NCBI GenBank assembly: GCA_963790715.1
Contig: CAWBPN010000010.1
Span: 62,001 to 126,000, forward strand
Origin: DCFW01 sp963790715
GTDB lineage: Bacteria > Bacteroidota > Bacteroidia > Bacteroidales > Bacteroidaceae
DNA: 64,000 nucleotides
Direction: 5' to 3'
The notes under the pieces are model-generated. The model worked only from the letters and a program-made list of their open reading frames with translations. It had not been told where the DNA came from and did no database searches. The position numbers were made by a program, and so were the translations under genes. Below are positions 15,527 through 23,608 of this stretch, in pieces (within the stretch, counting starts at the first letter, position 1; each line of letters begins with the position of its first letter).

Positions 15527-18500
15527 TTAACCCTCTACTTTCACAATATTATTTTTATACACATACCACAAATAACCTTCCACTTTGTCGTAACCTATTT
15601 GACGAATCAGTTTCATATAGCCTTTCATCTGTATGTCATATTCAGGCTTTGCAACACCGAATTTAAAGTCTACTATCGTTATTTGTCCGTCACGCAACAT
15701 TATTCTGTCAGGACGGCGAGTCATCAGCTTTCCATCTTTATCGCGCCAAATGATTTCGCGTTCGTTGAATATTTCATTATTGCCGTCGTACCAATTCTTG
15801 ACTTTTGGATTGTTTATGGCTTCTTCGGTTATTTTCTTTATTTTCGGTACGTCTTTAGTGTTTATAACACCGTCGTCAACAAGTAATTGTGTCTTTTGTT
15901 CAATGTCATTTGTCGTTTCTATGCAAGCAAATAATTGGTGCATAAGCAGACCTTCCTGTATATATTTCTCTTGCTTATCGTTCTTACCTTCAATGAAATC
16001 GGCCGATTTATTGCTTTGCTTGAATGTGATGTTCTTTTGTTCGAATGTTTTCAGTTTTATCTCTTCCGGTATTGGTGGTTGCTCAATTATATTTTTATCG
16101 ACAGTCTCTTTCTTTTCATGCTCCAAATACAGCATACCCGTTGTATACATGCTTCCGGGTTGAGCCGTAAAGTCGCTATCCATCGTTTGCAGGCAACCGC
16201 TTAACAGGTCTGAAATACATTTTTTACCTCCTACCTTGCCCCATACAATAAGATTCTTTGATGCACGGGTAAAAGCCACATATAATAGGTTTAAGTTGTC
16301 CACCCACAATTGTAATTGTTCTTTGTCATAATCATCATTGTATATTGAAAGGTTCATCTTTTTAGTATAATTCATCGGTACTAACGGCATTTCATCGTAT
16401 GGCGCTTCCTGAGGTTTGCACCAAACAAGTTGGTCGCTCGTCTCGTTTTCCAAGCTCCAATCACAATACGGTATCAATACGGTATGGAACTCCAGTCCCT
16501 TCGACTTATGTATGGATATTATTCTAATTCCGTCAATGCTGCCTACTGGTATCGTTTGCGTACATAGCGTTTCATCCCAATAGTTCAAGAACTGTCCTAA
16601 ATCCGACGGGTAATTTGCGGTGTAATCCTGTACTGCATCCAAAAAACTGAAAAGATAATTTTCTTGTCCTTCCATCCTGTCGATGCCGAAGACTGTAAAT
16701 ATCTTTTCGGTTAATTCATAGATGGACATCATCTTTAAAGCATCTGTTCCGGTAATGTACGACTGAGGTAAATATTTATCTAATTCATTTAATGACAAGC
16801 TGTTGATAGATGTATCTTCATGTAATACATTATGTTGATAGTTCAATGTCAATTGCACTTCGGCAATCTTATTATCGCAGTCATTGAGATACCTCATTGC
16901 ATCAATAATCAGTAGTATGGCGGATGATGACTGCAGTTGGAAAGCTTCATCACTTACAATTGAGTATTGCGGATATTTCTCTTCAAAGTACTTTGCTATA
17001 CCGGGTATGTATTTTTTCTTTCTTATCAGAATAGTTATATCATTCATGCTCAGCCCTTGCCCAATAAGATCATTTACTGTGTTTGCCAACTGCTCAAGCA
17101 TGTTGTCATCATAGCTGCTCTTGTCTTTCCCGTCGAGAAACGAAATTCCTACAAACCCTTTCGGTTCTTTTGATGAATCGGGCGTTTTTTGTATTACGTC
17201 GGAATATGCATTAATTAGATTTTTGCAACGTTCCTCGCCATAATTTTGCTTGAACCATAGTGTGGCCTGTGTAAAAAACTCATTGTTGAAGTTTACTATA
17301 TTTCTCTCACTTCTGCGGTTGGTATCCAGGTTTTCCACTTTTATTGGAAAGCTGTCGATATGGTCTTTTAAGTTGTTCAGTATGTTCCAGTCGCTGTTTC
17401 GCCAGCGATAGATGCTTTGCTTTACGTCACCTACCAACAGACTTTGTTCTCCTTTTGAAAGGCATTCAAGCAGCAATAATTTAAAGTTTTCCCATTGCAG
17501 TTGCGATGTATCCTGAAACTCATCTATCATTACATTTCGTATAACGGTGCCAACTTTTTCAAATATGAAAGATGTGTCCGAGTCACCTATTATGCGGTGA
17601 AGCATATCGCTTGTATTTGACAATAGAAAACGATTATGTTCGTTGTTCAACTTCATCACTTCCTTGTCTATGGCATTCAGCAGTCCTACCTTGTATATTT
17701 GTTGTAGCGTCAAATCACATGAAAATATATCCTTGCCGTCAGTTTTACGCTTTTCTTCTGCTTCTTCCAATAAAGGTATCAAAGTGCTTTGTGCAAGTGA
17801 AACTACTTCATCATGCTTTCTACTTGTCTTTTTATACCATTTTTCGGCATCATTCATCTTATCGTTCAATCGTTTCCCGGGTTCGGCTTCATCAAACTTG
17901 TTGTCTGTCAGCTTGTTGAAATAGCTTATAACATCGTTGCCGTTACTAATGTCTTCAAGAGGATTTATGCTGTTCTCTTTGATAATATGGTTGAATTTAT
18001 CACGTAAATCCACAAAAACTTTTTGTTTTTCGGCTCTCAGCTTATTTATCTTTTTATTGAAACTGGCAATGAAAAGCGGATTTTTCATCTTATCACGCAA
18101 TGTTTCTCCATTCTTAAGATATACCTCATTAAAGAGGTTGAGGCCGAACTTCTTTATATCCCTTTCGGGATTCCATCTGTTGTTCTTTGCTATTTTTTCT
18201 TCGATGAACTCCATAATCCAACTTAGTTCCGGTGATTTATCCGTTTGTTTTTCAATCATCTCATCAACGGCATCACTTAATATCTGCTGGTTGTCAAGCG
18301 ATATTTCTATGTTGGGCGTAAGGTTAAGTTCACGAGTCAGGTTGCGCATTATCGACTGAAAAAACGAATCTATCGTTTCCACATGGAAATGACTGTAATC
18401 ATGAATCATCAGTTTTAGTGCTATTTGCGCCCTACTCCTAACCTCATCCTCACTATATTTTGTTTCGCGACACACCTCTTTTAAATAAGCATTGGAGTTT

Positions 18501-18697
18501 TTATCATTATGTGCTATCCCGAATAGTCTGCTTAATATACGTTCCTTCATTTCTGCCGTAGCTTTATTAGTAAAAGTTACAGCTAAGATGCTTTTATATG
18601 CGGCAGCGTTCTTTATTAACTGTGAAATGTACTTCACTGCTAACTTGAAAGTCTTGCCCGAACCCGCCGAAGCTTTATATACAACTAAATTATTCAT
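15527..18697 (-). CDS. AddA/RecB-like UvrD-family helicase-nuclease
   Basis: The 1056-residue protein is an SF1 helicase with a C-terminal nuclease domain. Motifs: Walker A YKASAGSGKTFKLA with Lys15, Walker B VMIDEFQDTSQLQW, SIHKSKGLEFHTVLIP, and LLYVAFTRASKNL (motif VI). Near the end, RRPDRIMLRDG and VDFKFG give the RecB-type nuclease Asp and Lys residues. It unwinds and cuts DNA ends together with the AddB-like partner encoded 4 bp downstream. It heads the minus-strand operon, and its start is 180 bp from a divergent small HTH gene. Confidence 0.92.
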   Translation of the reverse strand: MNNLVVYKASAGSGKTFKLAVKYISQLIKNAAAYKSILAVTFTNKATAEMKERILSRLFGIAHNDKNSNAYLKEVCRETKYSEDEVRSRAQIALKLMIHDYSHFHVETIDSFFQSIMRNLTRELNLTPNIEISLDNQQILSDAVDEMIEKQTDKSPELSWIMEFIEEKIAKNNRWNPERDIKKFGLNLFNEVYLKNGETLRDKMKNPLFIASFNKKINKLRAEKQKVFVDLRDKFNHIIKENSINPLEDISNGNDVISYFNKLTDNKFDEAEPGKRLNDKMNDAEKWYKKTSRKHDEVVSLAQSTLIPLLEEAEEKRKTDGKDIFSCDLTLQQIYKVGLLNAIDKEVMKLNNEHNRFLLSNTSDMLHRIIGDSDTSFIFEKVGTVIRNVMIDEFQDTSQLQWENFKLLLLECLSKGEQSLLVGDVKQSIYRWRNSDWNILNNLKDHIDSFPIKVENLDTNRRSERNIVNFNNEFFTQATLWFKQNYGEERCKNLINAYSDVIQKTPDSSKEPKGFVGISFLDGKDKSSYDDNMLEQLANTVNDLIGQGLSMNDITILIRKKKYIPGIAKYFEEKYPQYSIVSDEAFQLQSSSAILLIIDAMRYLNDCDNKIAEVQLTLNYQHNVLHEDTSINSLSLNELDKYLPQSYITGTDALKMMSIYELTEKIFTVFGIDRMEGQENYLFSFLDAVQDYTANYPSDLGQFLNYWDETLCTQTIPVGSIDGIRIISIHKSKGLEFHTVLIPYCDWSLENETSDQLVWCKPQEAPYDEMPLVPMNYTKKMNLSIYNDDYDKEQLQLWVDNLNLLYVAFTRASKNLIVWGKVGGKKCISDLLSGCLQTMDSDFTAQPGSMYTTGMLYLEHEKKETVDKNIIEQPPIPEEIKLKTFEQKNITFKQSNKSADFIEGKNDKQEKYIQEGLLMHQLFACIETTNDIEQKTQLLVDDGVINTKDVPKIKKITEEAINNPKVKNWYDGNNEIFNEREIIWRDKDGKLMTRRPDRIMLRDGQITIVDFKFGVAKPEYDIQMKGYMKLIRQIGYDKVEGYLWYVYKNNIVKVEG

Positions 18698-18826
18698 GTT
18701 TCAAAGGTATTATTTTTTTGTTATGAATTGAATATTATTTACAAATGATTATGTGTAAAATGGCACAAAAACAACTTTTCCTGTGTGTTTTATTTACAAA
18801 ATAAGATGTTGATATGATTTTTTCTA

Positions 18827-18834
18827 TAATTTTG
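18827..18834 (+). promoter_or_regulatory. Promoter -7 element of the HTH-acyltransferase unit
   Basis: TAATTTTG fits TAnnTTTG, 44 bp upstream of the 45-aa HTH start codon. No -33 element at ideal distance is evident. Confidence 0.45.
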
Positions 18835-18877
18835 CAACGCAGCCAAATAATATAACAGTTGTAATGTATTAATAAGA

Positions 18878-19015
18878 ATGGACTCAAATATAACAGTTGG
18901 CAATAGAATAAAATCATTGCGTGAAAGTAAATCTATCACTATAGAGCAGTTAGCCGAACAGACAGGGTTGGCAGTTGAGCAAATCAAGTGTATTGAGGAA
19001 GGAATAGTTATTTAA
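18878..19015 (+). CDS. Very small helix-turn-helix (XRE-like) protein, 45 aa
   Basis: An ATG at 18878 opens a 45-codon frame ending in TAA at 19013-19015. The sequence VGNRIKSLRESK followed by ITIEQLAEQTGL and VEQIKCIEEG is the first four helices of a Cro/cI-type HTH domain (helix 2 SITIEQLAEQ, recognition helix GLAVEQIKCI). Full XRE domains have about 55-60 residues, so the C-terminal helix is missing. The stop codon overlaps the start of the acyltransferase gene (TAATG), which implies translational coupling. The product may be a truncated regulator, or the short frame may mainly serve to couple translation. Confidence 0.7.
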   Translation: MDSNITVGNRIKSLRESKSITIEQLAEQTGLAVEQIKCIEEGIVI

Positions 19016-20103
19016 TGGAAGGGAAAAAGAATACTACACTAAGCATTTGCAAGGGTATAGGTATAATATTGATGGTTGTAGGGCATTCACGTTGCCCTGG
19101 TGATTTGTGTGCATTTATATATATGTTTCACATGCCGTTGTTCTTCATAGCGTCAGGCTATTTTTTTGCTACAAAGTATACGCATGCCAAGTGGACATTT
19201 TTCAAGAAGAAAGTACGTGGATTATATTTGCCATTTGTTGAATGGAGCTTGATTTTCCTTGCTCTTCACAACTTATTGGTGTTGTCAAAGTTGGAATATC
19301 AGGAAGGCAATACTTTCATGCATCCCTACAATTGGGCAACAACATGGATGTTAGCCAAAAGCATAGTCCTTAAAATGGGTGGATATGATCAAATGATGCT
19401 TGCCACTTTTTGGTTCTTACGTTCACTGTTTGTAGGCAATATCGTGTTTTGTTTCCTGTTTTTCCTGATAAATAAGTTTGTGAAAAGCGAGCTGAAAACA
19501 GCAGCTGTTATATGTATTCTTGCATTTGCCGGCGGGTTGGCTCTTTCGTGGAACCAGACGGATATACCGTATATACCGCAAGGAGGAGCACGTGAAATTT
19601 ATGCAATATTTTATATAGGCATAGGATTTATCTTCCGCAGGTTACCGCTTAACGTAAGCGGCAGCAAAGATAAATGGTGGTTGGTAGGTTCATTTGCATT
19701 CGTATTGATATATTCTATTGTGCACCCTACCACACTTCGTTTTTGCCCCGATACCGTTCTTTATCTTAATACTTTCTTGCCCGGAATGGTTGGATTTATC
19801 ATGGTATATAAAGCTTCTCAATATGTTGATTCTCATCCGTGCTTTTTGCAACGAATGCTTCAATACACAGGCTGCCATACGTTGTCGATATTAACTTTGA
19901 GCATGTTGTCGTTCAAGGTGGTGAACCTGATAAAGATAGCGGTATTTCAATTGCCTATCGGTCGCATAGGAGACTTCCCAGTTATAAATATATACAATAA
20001 TTTCTTTTGGATACTTTACAGCGCTGTTGGTGTAGCGTTGCCTTTGCTATTGGCAAACGTTTACTTTCGTTTGAAGCACAAACTCATCCATTTGAAGAAG
20101 TAA
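19015..20103 (+). CDS. Acyltransferase 3 family membrane protein
   Basis: The 362-residue protein has about ten hydrophobic segments and matches the acyltransferase-3 family. GIGIILMVVGHSR (14-26) contains the conserved His24, and FIYMFHMPLFFIASGYFF follows in the usual way. Members transfer acetyl or other acyl groups from the cytoplasmic side to cell-surface sugars or lipids. The substrate here cannot be told from the neighbours. The start overlaps the stop of the 45-aa HTH gene by one base. Confidence 0.9.
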   Translation: MEGKKNTTLSICKGIGIILMVVGHSRCPGDLCAFIYMFHMPLFFIASGYFFATKYTHAKWTFFKKKVRGLYLPFVEWSLIFLALHNLLVLSKLEYQEGNTFMHPYNWATTWMLAKSIVLKMGGYDQMMLATFWFLRSLFVGNIVFCFLFFLINKFVKSELKTAAVICILAFAGGLALSWNQTDIPYIPQGGAREIYAIFYIGIGFIFRRLPLNVSGSKDKWWLVGSFAFVLIYSIVHPTTLRFCPDTVLYLNTFLPGMVGFIMVYKASQYVDSHPCFLQRMLQYTGCHTLSILTLSMLSFKVVNLIKIAVFQLPIGRIGDFPVINIYNNFFWILYSAVGVALPLLLANVYFRLKHKLIHLKK

Positions 20104-20145
20104 TTTTATGGTATTAGGATTATAAGTGATTATAATATAAAAACA

Positions 20146-20181
20146 AAAAATGGATTGAGTCATTAAACACAATCCATTTTT
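20146..20181. terminator. Bidirectional terminator
   Basis: AAAAATGGATTG (20146-20157) pairs with CAATCCATTTTT (20170-20181). It serves both the acyltransferase gene and the minus-strand rplT operon. Confidence 0.8.
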
Positions 20182-20199
20182 ATTAATCAGTTTGTCGAA

Positions 20200-20544
20200 T
20201 TATTTTACTTTTTCCACAATTGCTTTGAATGCTTCGGGTTGATTCATTGCTAAATCAGCCAACACTTTGCGATTGATTTCGATTCCTGCTTTATGCAATG
20301 CTCCCATTAATTGAGAATAAGACAAACCTTCAAGGCGTGCACCGGCGTTGATACGTTGTATCCACAATGCACGGAATGTCCGCTTCTTATTTCTACGGTC
20401 GCGGAATGCATAAGTAAGACCTTTCTCCCAGGCATTTTTAGCAACAGTCCAAACATTCTTTCTGGCGCCATAATAACCGCGAGTTAGTTTTAAAATTTTT
20501 TTTCTTCTTGCTTTAGAAGCAACATGATTTACTGACCTTGGCAT
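20200..20544 (-). CDS. rplT: Ribosomal protein bL20
   Basis: The 114-residue protein is a full-length L20: MPRSVNHVASKARRKKILKL, GYYGARKNVWTVAKNA, RRNKKRTFRALWIQRINAGAR and the LSYSQLMGALHKAGIEINRK region all match. It binds 23S rRNA early in large-subunit assembly. It is the last gene of the thrS-infC-rpmI-rplT cluster and ends at a terminator shared with the convergent acyltransferase gene. Confidence 0.97.
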   Translation of the reverse strand: MPRSVNHVASKARRKKILKLTRGYYGARKNVWTVAKNAWEKGLTYAFRDRRNKKRTFRALWIQRINAGARLEGLSYSQLMGALHKAGIEINRKVLADLAMNQPEAFKAIVEKVK

Positions 20545-20582
20545 AGTTTTGTAATTTTAATAAAATTGTACGCTTAATAAAG

Positions 20583-20780
20583 TTATCTTAGGCAAAGAAG
20601 TTCTTTAACCTGTTTTACGTTTGTTTTGTCCACAATTGTAGATAAACACAAATTTCTCTTCTGCTTCTTAGTCTTCTTTGTCAAGATATGACTGTGATAA
20701 GCGTGGTGTCTTTTGATTTTACCCGTTCCGGTAAGAGCGAATCTTTTTTTAGAACCGGAGTTAGTTTTGACCTTTGGCAT
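20583..20780 (-). CDS. rpmI: Ribosomal protein bL35
   Basis: This is a full-length 65-residue L35, with MPKVKTNSGSKKRFALTGTGKIKRHHAYHSHI cut here to its key blocks KTNSGSKKRF, TGTGKIKRHHAYHSH and LTKKTKKQKRNL. It is a structural protein of the 50S subunit. It lies between infC and rplT, with spacing of 38-59 bp, in the standard order. Confidence 0.97.
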   Translation of the reverse strand: MPKVKTNSGSKKRFALTGTGKIKRHHAYHSHILTKKTKKQKRNLCLSTIVDKTNVKQVKELLCLR

Positions 20781-20839
20781 TTTACTAATTATTTAAGTTG
20801 TTTATTAATAATATAATGATAACGCACTATACCTGCGCG

Positions 20840-21526
20840 TTATGCATTTTCTTTTTCTTCTTGTGAGGCTACAGTTTGTTGCTGTTGCTTTATCAAATCT
20901 CCGAGTTGCGGTTTTGCAGCTTGTTGATGTTCACCAACAACAGGTTTTGCCTGCTTTGTTTTTGATGGAGTTGCCGAAGTTGCAGGTTTCTTTGCTCCAT
21001 TATCTTTCTTCTTCGGAGAAAGTAGTATTGTCATACGTTTACCCTCCAATAAAGGCATTTGCTCAACCTTTGCATATTCCTCCAAATCGTTTGCAAAACG
21101 TAACAACAGCACTTCGCCTTGTTCTTTGAATAATATCGAGCGTCCTTTGAAAAACACGTATGATTTCACTTTATTACCTTCTTCCAAGAAACTTTTTGCA
21201 TGCTTCAGTTTAAAGTTATAGTCGTGATTGTCGGTTTGAGGGCCAAAACGGATTTCCTTTACTTCCACTTTCACTTGCTTGGCTTTTTGTTCCTTAGCAT
21301 GTTTCTTCATTTGATAAATAAATTTGGAATAATCAATTACGCGACACACAGGTGGGTTGCCATTCGGTGATATCTCAACCAAATCTAAGCCTTTATCTTC
21401 TGCTATTTTCAACGCTTGTTGTATCGGATAAACATTTGCTTCTATATCGTCACCGACAATACGAACCTCTCTTACATGGATTTGTTCATTAATCCGATAT
21501 TGAGATCTCAAATCATCTTTTCTCAT
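20840..21526 (-). CDS. infC: Translation initiation factor IF-3
   Basis: The protein has 228 residues. Residues 1-170 contain both IF-3 domains: YRINEQIHVREVRIVGDD at the N-terminus, ALKIAEDKGLDLVEISPN, VCRVIDYSKF and KEIRFGPQTDNHDYNFKLKHA before the C-terminal domain. IF-3 keeps the ribosomal subunits apart and checks the start codon. Residues after about 175 form an extra Lys/Ala/Gln-rich tail (IKQQQQTVASQEEKENA) beyond the usual 175-180 residues, a feature also known in other Bacteroidota. The start is ATG, not the rare AUU of E. coli infC, so the classical start-codon autoregulation is not indicated. Confidence 0.96.
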   Translation of the reverse strand: MRKDDLRSQYRINEQIHVREVRIVGDDIEANVYPIQQALKIAEDKGLDLVEISPNGNPPVCRVIDYSKFIYQMKKHAKEQKAKQVKVEVKEIRFGPQTDNHDYNFKLKHAKSFLEEGNKVKSYVFFKGRSILFKEQGEVLLLRFANDLEEYAKVEQMPLLEGKRMTILLSPKKKDNGAKKPATSATPSKTKQAKPVVGEHQQAAKPQLGDLIKQQQQTVASQEEKENA

Positions 21527-21579
21527 TCACAAATATGTTTCTCGTTTTTTTATCTCCTTTAATTTATTTTGCGGCAAAG

Positions 21580-23523
21580 TTAATACTTATTTATCATATT
21601 CTGTACCTCTTCATTGACTTTTTTCGCAAATTCATCTATTTTCATTGTTCCTTTGTCTCCTTCACCCTGTTTTCTGACGCTAACTGTACCGTCTGTTGCC
21701 TCTTTTTCACCGACAACCAACATATAAGGAATACGTTTCAATTCATTGTCGCGAATTTTTCTGCCGATTTTTTCATTTCTGTCGTCAACCAATACGCGAA
21801 TATCCGCAGCATCAAGTTCTTTACGAACCTGTTCTGCATAGTCGTTATATTTTTCACTGATAGGTAGCACTATAGCCTGATCAGGAGTCAACCACAACGG
21901 GAAACGTCCTGCCGTATTCTCAATGAGCACGGCGATAAAACGTTCTATTGAGCCAAACGGTGCACGATGTATCATGACCGGACGGTGTTTCTTGTTGTCG
22001 GCACCTGTGTATTCCAATTGAAAACGTTCGGGCAGGTTGTAATCAACCTGAATTGTTCCCAATTGCCAGCGACGGCCTATGGCATCCTTCACCATGAAGT
22101 CGAGCTTAGGACCGTAGAATGCTGCTTCTCCGTATTTTACCTTGGCCTTCAAACCTTTCTCGTCACAGGCTTCGATGATAGCGCGTTCCGCCTTTTCCCA
22201 ATTCTCGTCGCTACCGATATATTTGTCGTGATTCGTCTTGTCGCGCAAAGATATTTGTGCTTCGAACTCAGGGAAATCCAATGCCTTGAAGATAATCATG
22301 ATGATGTCCATAACTTTCAGAAACTCATCTTTTACCTGGTCGGGACGACAGAAAATGTGTGCATCGTCTTGCGTAAAACCACGTACACGCGTCAGTCCGT
22401 GAAGTTCGCCGCTTTGTTCGTAACGATAAACCGTACCGAACTCTGCTATACGCAACGGCAGGTCTTTGTATGAATGTGGTTGGTATTTATATATTTCACA
22501 ATGGTGAGGGCAGTTCATAGGCTTAAGCATATATTCCTCGCCTTCTTCAGGAGTGTGTATCGGTTGAAATGAATCTTTGCCGTATTTGGCATAGTGTCCT
22601 GAAGTTACGTACAATTGCTTGTTACCTATGTGCGGAGTCATCACTTGTTGATAACCGAAACGATGTTGTATGCGCTTTAAAAAGTCTTCAAGGCGCAAGC
22701 GTAAAGCAGTTCCGCGTGGCAACCACATCGGCAGACCCTTGCCTACCATGTCGGAGAAGAAGAACAGATTCATTTCTTTGCCGATTTTGCGGTGGTCGCG
22801 TCTCTTTGCTTCTTCCAACAGTACCAAATAGTCGTCGAGCATTTTCTTTTTCGGGAATGTTATTCCGTAAAGACGTGTCAACATGGGTTGGTCTTCATGC
22901 CCGCGCCAATAAGCACCGGCAACGGCTGTTAGTTTGACAGCTTTGATGGGAGCCGTATTAATAATGTGAGGTCCTTTACAAAGGTCTGTGAACGAACCGT
23001 TGGTATACGTAGTGATGTGGCCGTCTTCCAATTCGGAAATAAGCTCACATTTATACTTTTGTCCACGTTCACCGAACGATTTCAATGCATCGGCTTTGGA
23101 GATGTTTTTACGAACAATATCTTCATTCTTTGCAGCCAGTTCTTGCATTTTCTTTTCAATAGCAGGAAGATCGCTTTCTTTTATAGCCGTATCCCCAGCG
23201 GGAGCTACATCATAGTAGAACCCGTTTTCAATAGCAGGTCCTATACCGAACTGGATACCGGGATACAATTCCTGTAAAGCTTCAGCCATTAAGTGTGCAC
23301 TTGTGTGCCAGAATGCATGTTTACCTTGCTCGTCGTCCCATTTATACAAAACAAATGTAGCATCCTCGTTAATAGGGCGATTCAATTCAACGGTTTCGTC
23401 GTTGACGCCGCAGGCCAATACACTTTTGGCAAGTTGCGGACTGATACTTTCAGCAATTTGTAAACCTGTTACTCCTTCATTAAATTCCCGAACGGAGCCG
23501 TCGGGAAATGTAATTTTTATCAT
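21580..23523 (-). CDS. thrS: Threonyl-tRNA synthetase
   Basis: The 647-residue enzyme is full length. It starts with a TGS domain (residues 1-60), followed by the editing domain with HTSAHLMAEALQ. The class II catalytic core contains the zinc ligand Cys338 in MNCPHHCEIYK, and RVRGFTQDDAHIFC (motif 2) and IHRAPFGSIERFIAVLIE (motif 3). The C-terminal anticodon-binding domain follows. It charges tRNA-Thr. It is the upstream neighbour of infC, as in most bacteria, and is separated by 53 bp. Confidence 0.97.
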   Translation of the reverse strand: MIKITFPDGSVREFNEGVTGLQIAESISPQLAKSVLACGVNDETVELNRPINEDATFVLYKWDDEQGKHAFWHTSAHLMAEALQELYPGIQFGIGPAIENGFYYDVAPAGDTAIKESDLPAIEKKMQELAAKNEDIVRKNISKADALKSFGERGQKYKCELISELEDGHITTYTNGSFTDLCKGPHIINTAPIKAVKLTAVAGAYWRGHEDQPMLTRLYGITFPKKKMLDDYLVLLEEAKRRDHRKIGKEMNLFFFSDMVGKGLPMWLPRGTALRLRLEDFLKRIQHRFGYQQVMTPHIGNKQLYVTSGHYAKYGKDSFQPIHTPEEGEEYMLKPMNCPHHCEIYKYQPHSYKDLPLRIAEFGTVYRYEQSGELHGLTRVRGFTQDDAHIFCRPDQVKDEFLKVMDIIMIIFKALDFPEFEAQISLRDKTNHDKYIGSDENWEKAERAIIEACDEKGLKAKVKYGEAAFYGPKLDFMVKDAIGRRWQLGTIQVDYNLPERFQLEYTGADNKKHRPVMIHRAPFGSIERFIAVLIENTAGRFPLWLTPDQAIVLPISEKYNDYAEQVRKELDAADIRVLVDDRNEKIGRKIRDNELKRIPYMLVVGEKEATDGTVSVRKQGEGDKGTMKIDEFAKKVNEEVQNMINKY

Positions 23524-23608
23524 AATTTTTTGTATAATTATTTCTAAACAATATTAGCTACAAAAGTAACTAATACTTTTGATATAAATCATAAAACCAT
23601 TCAAAAAA

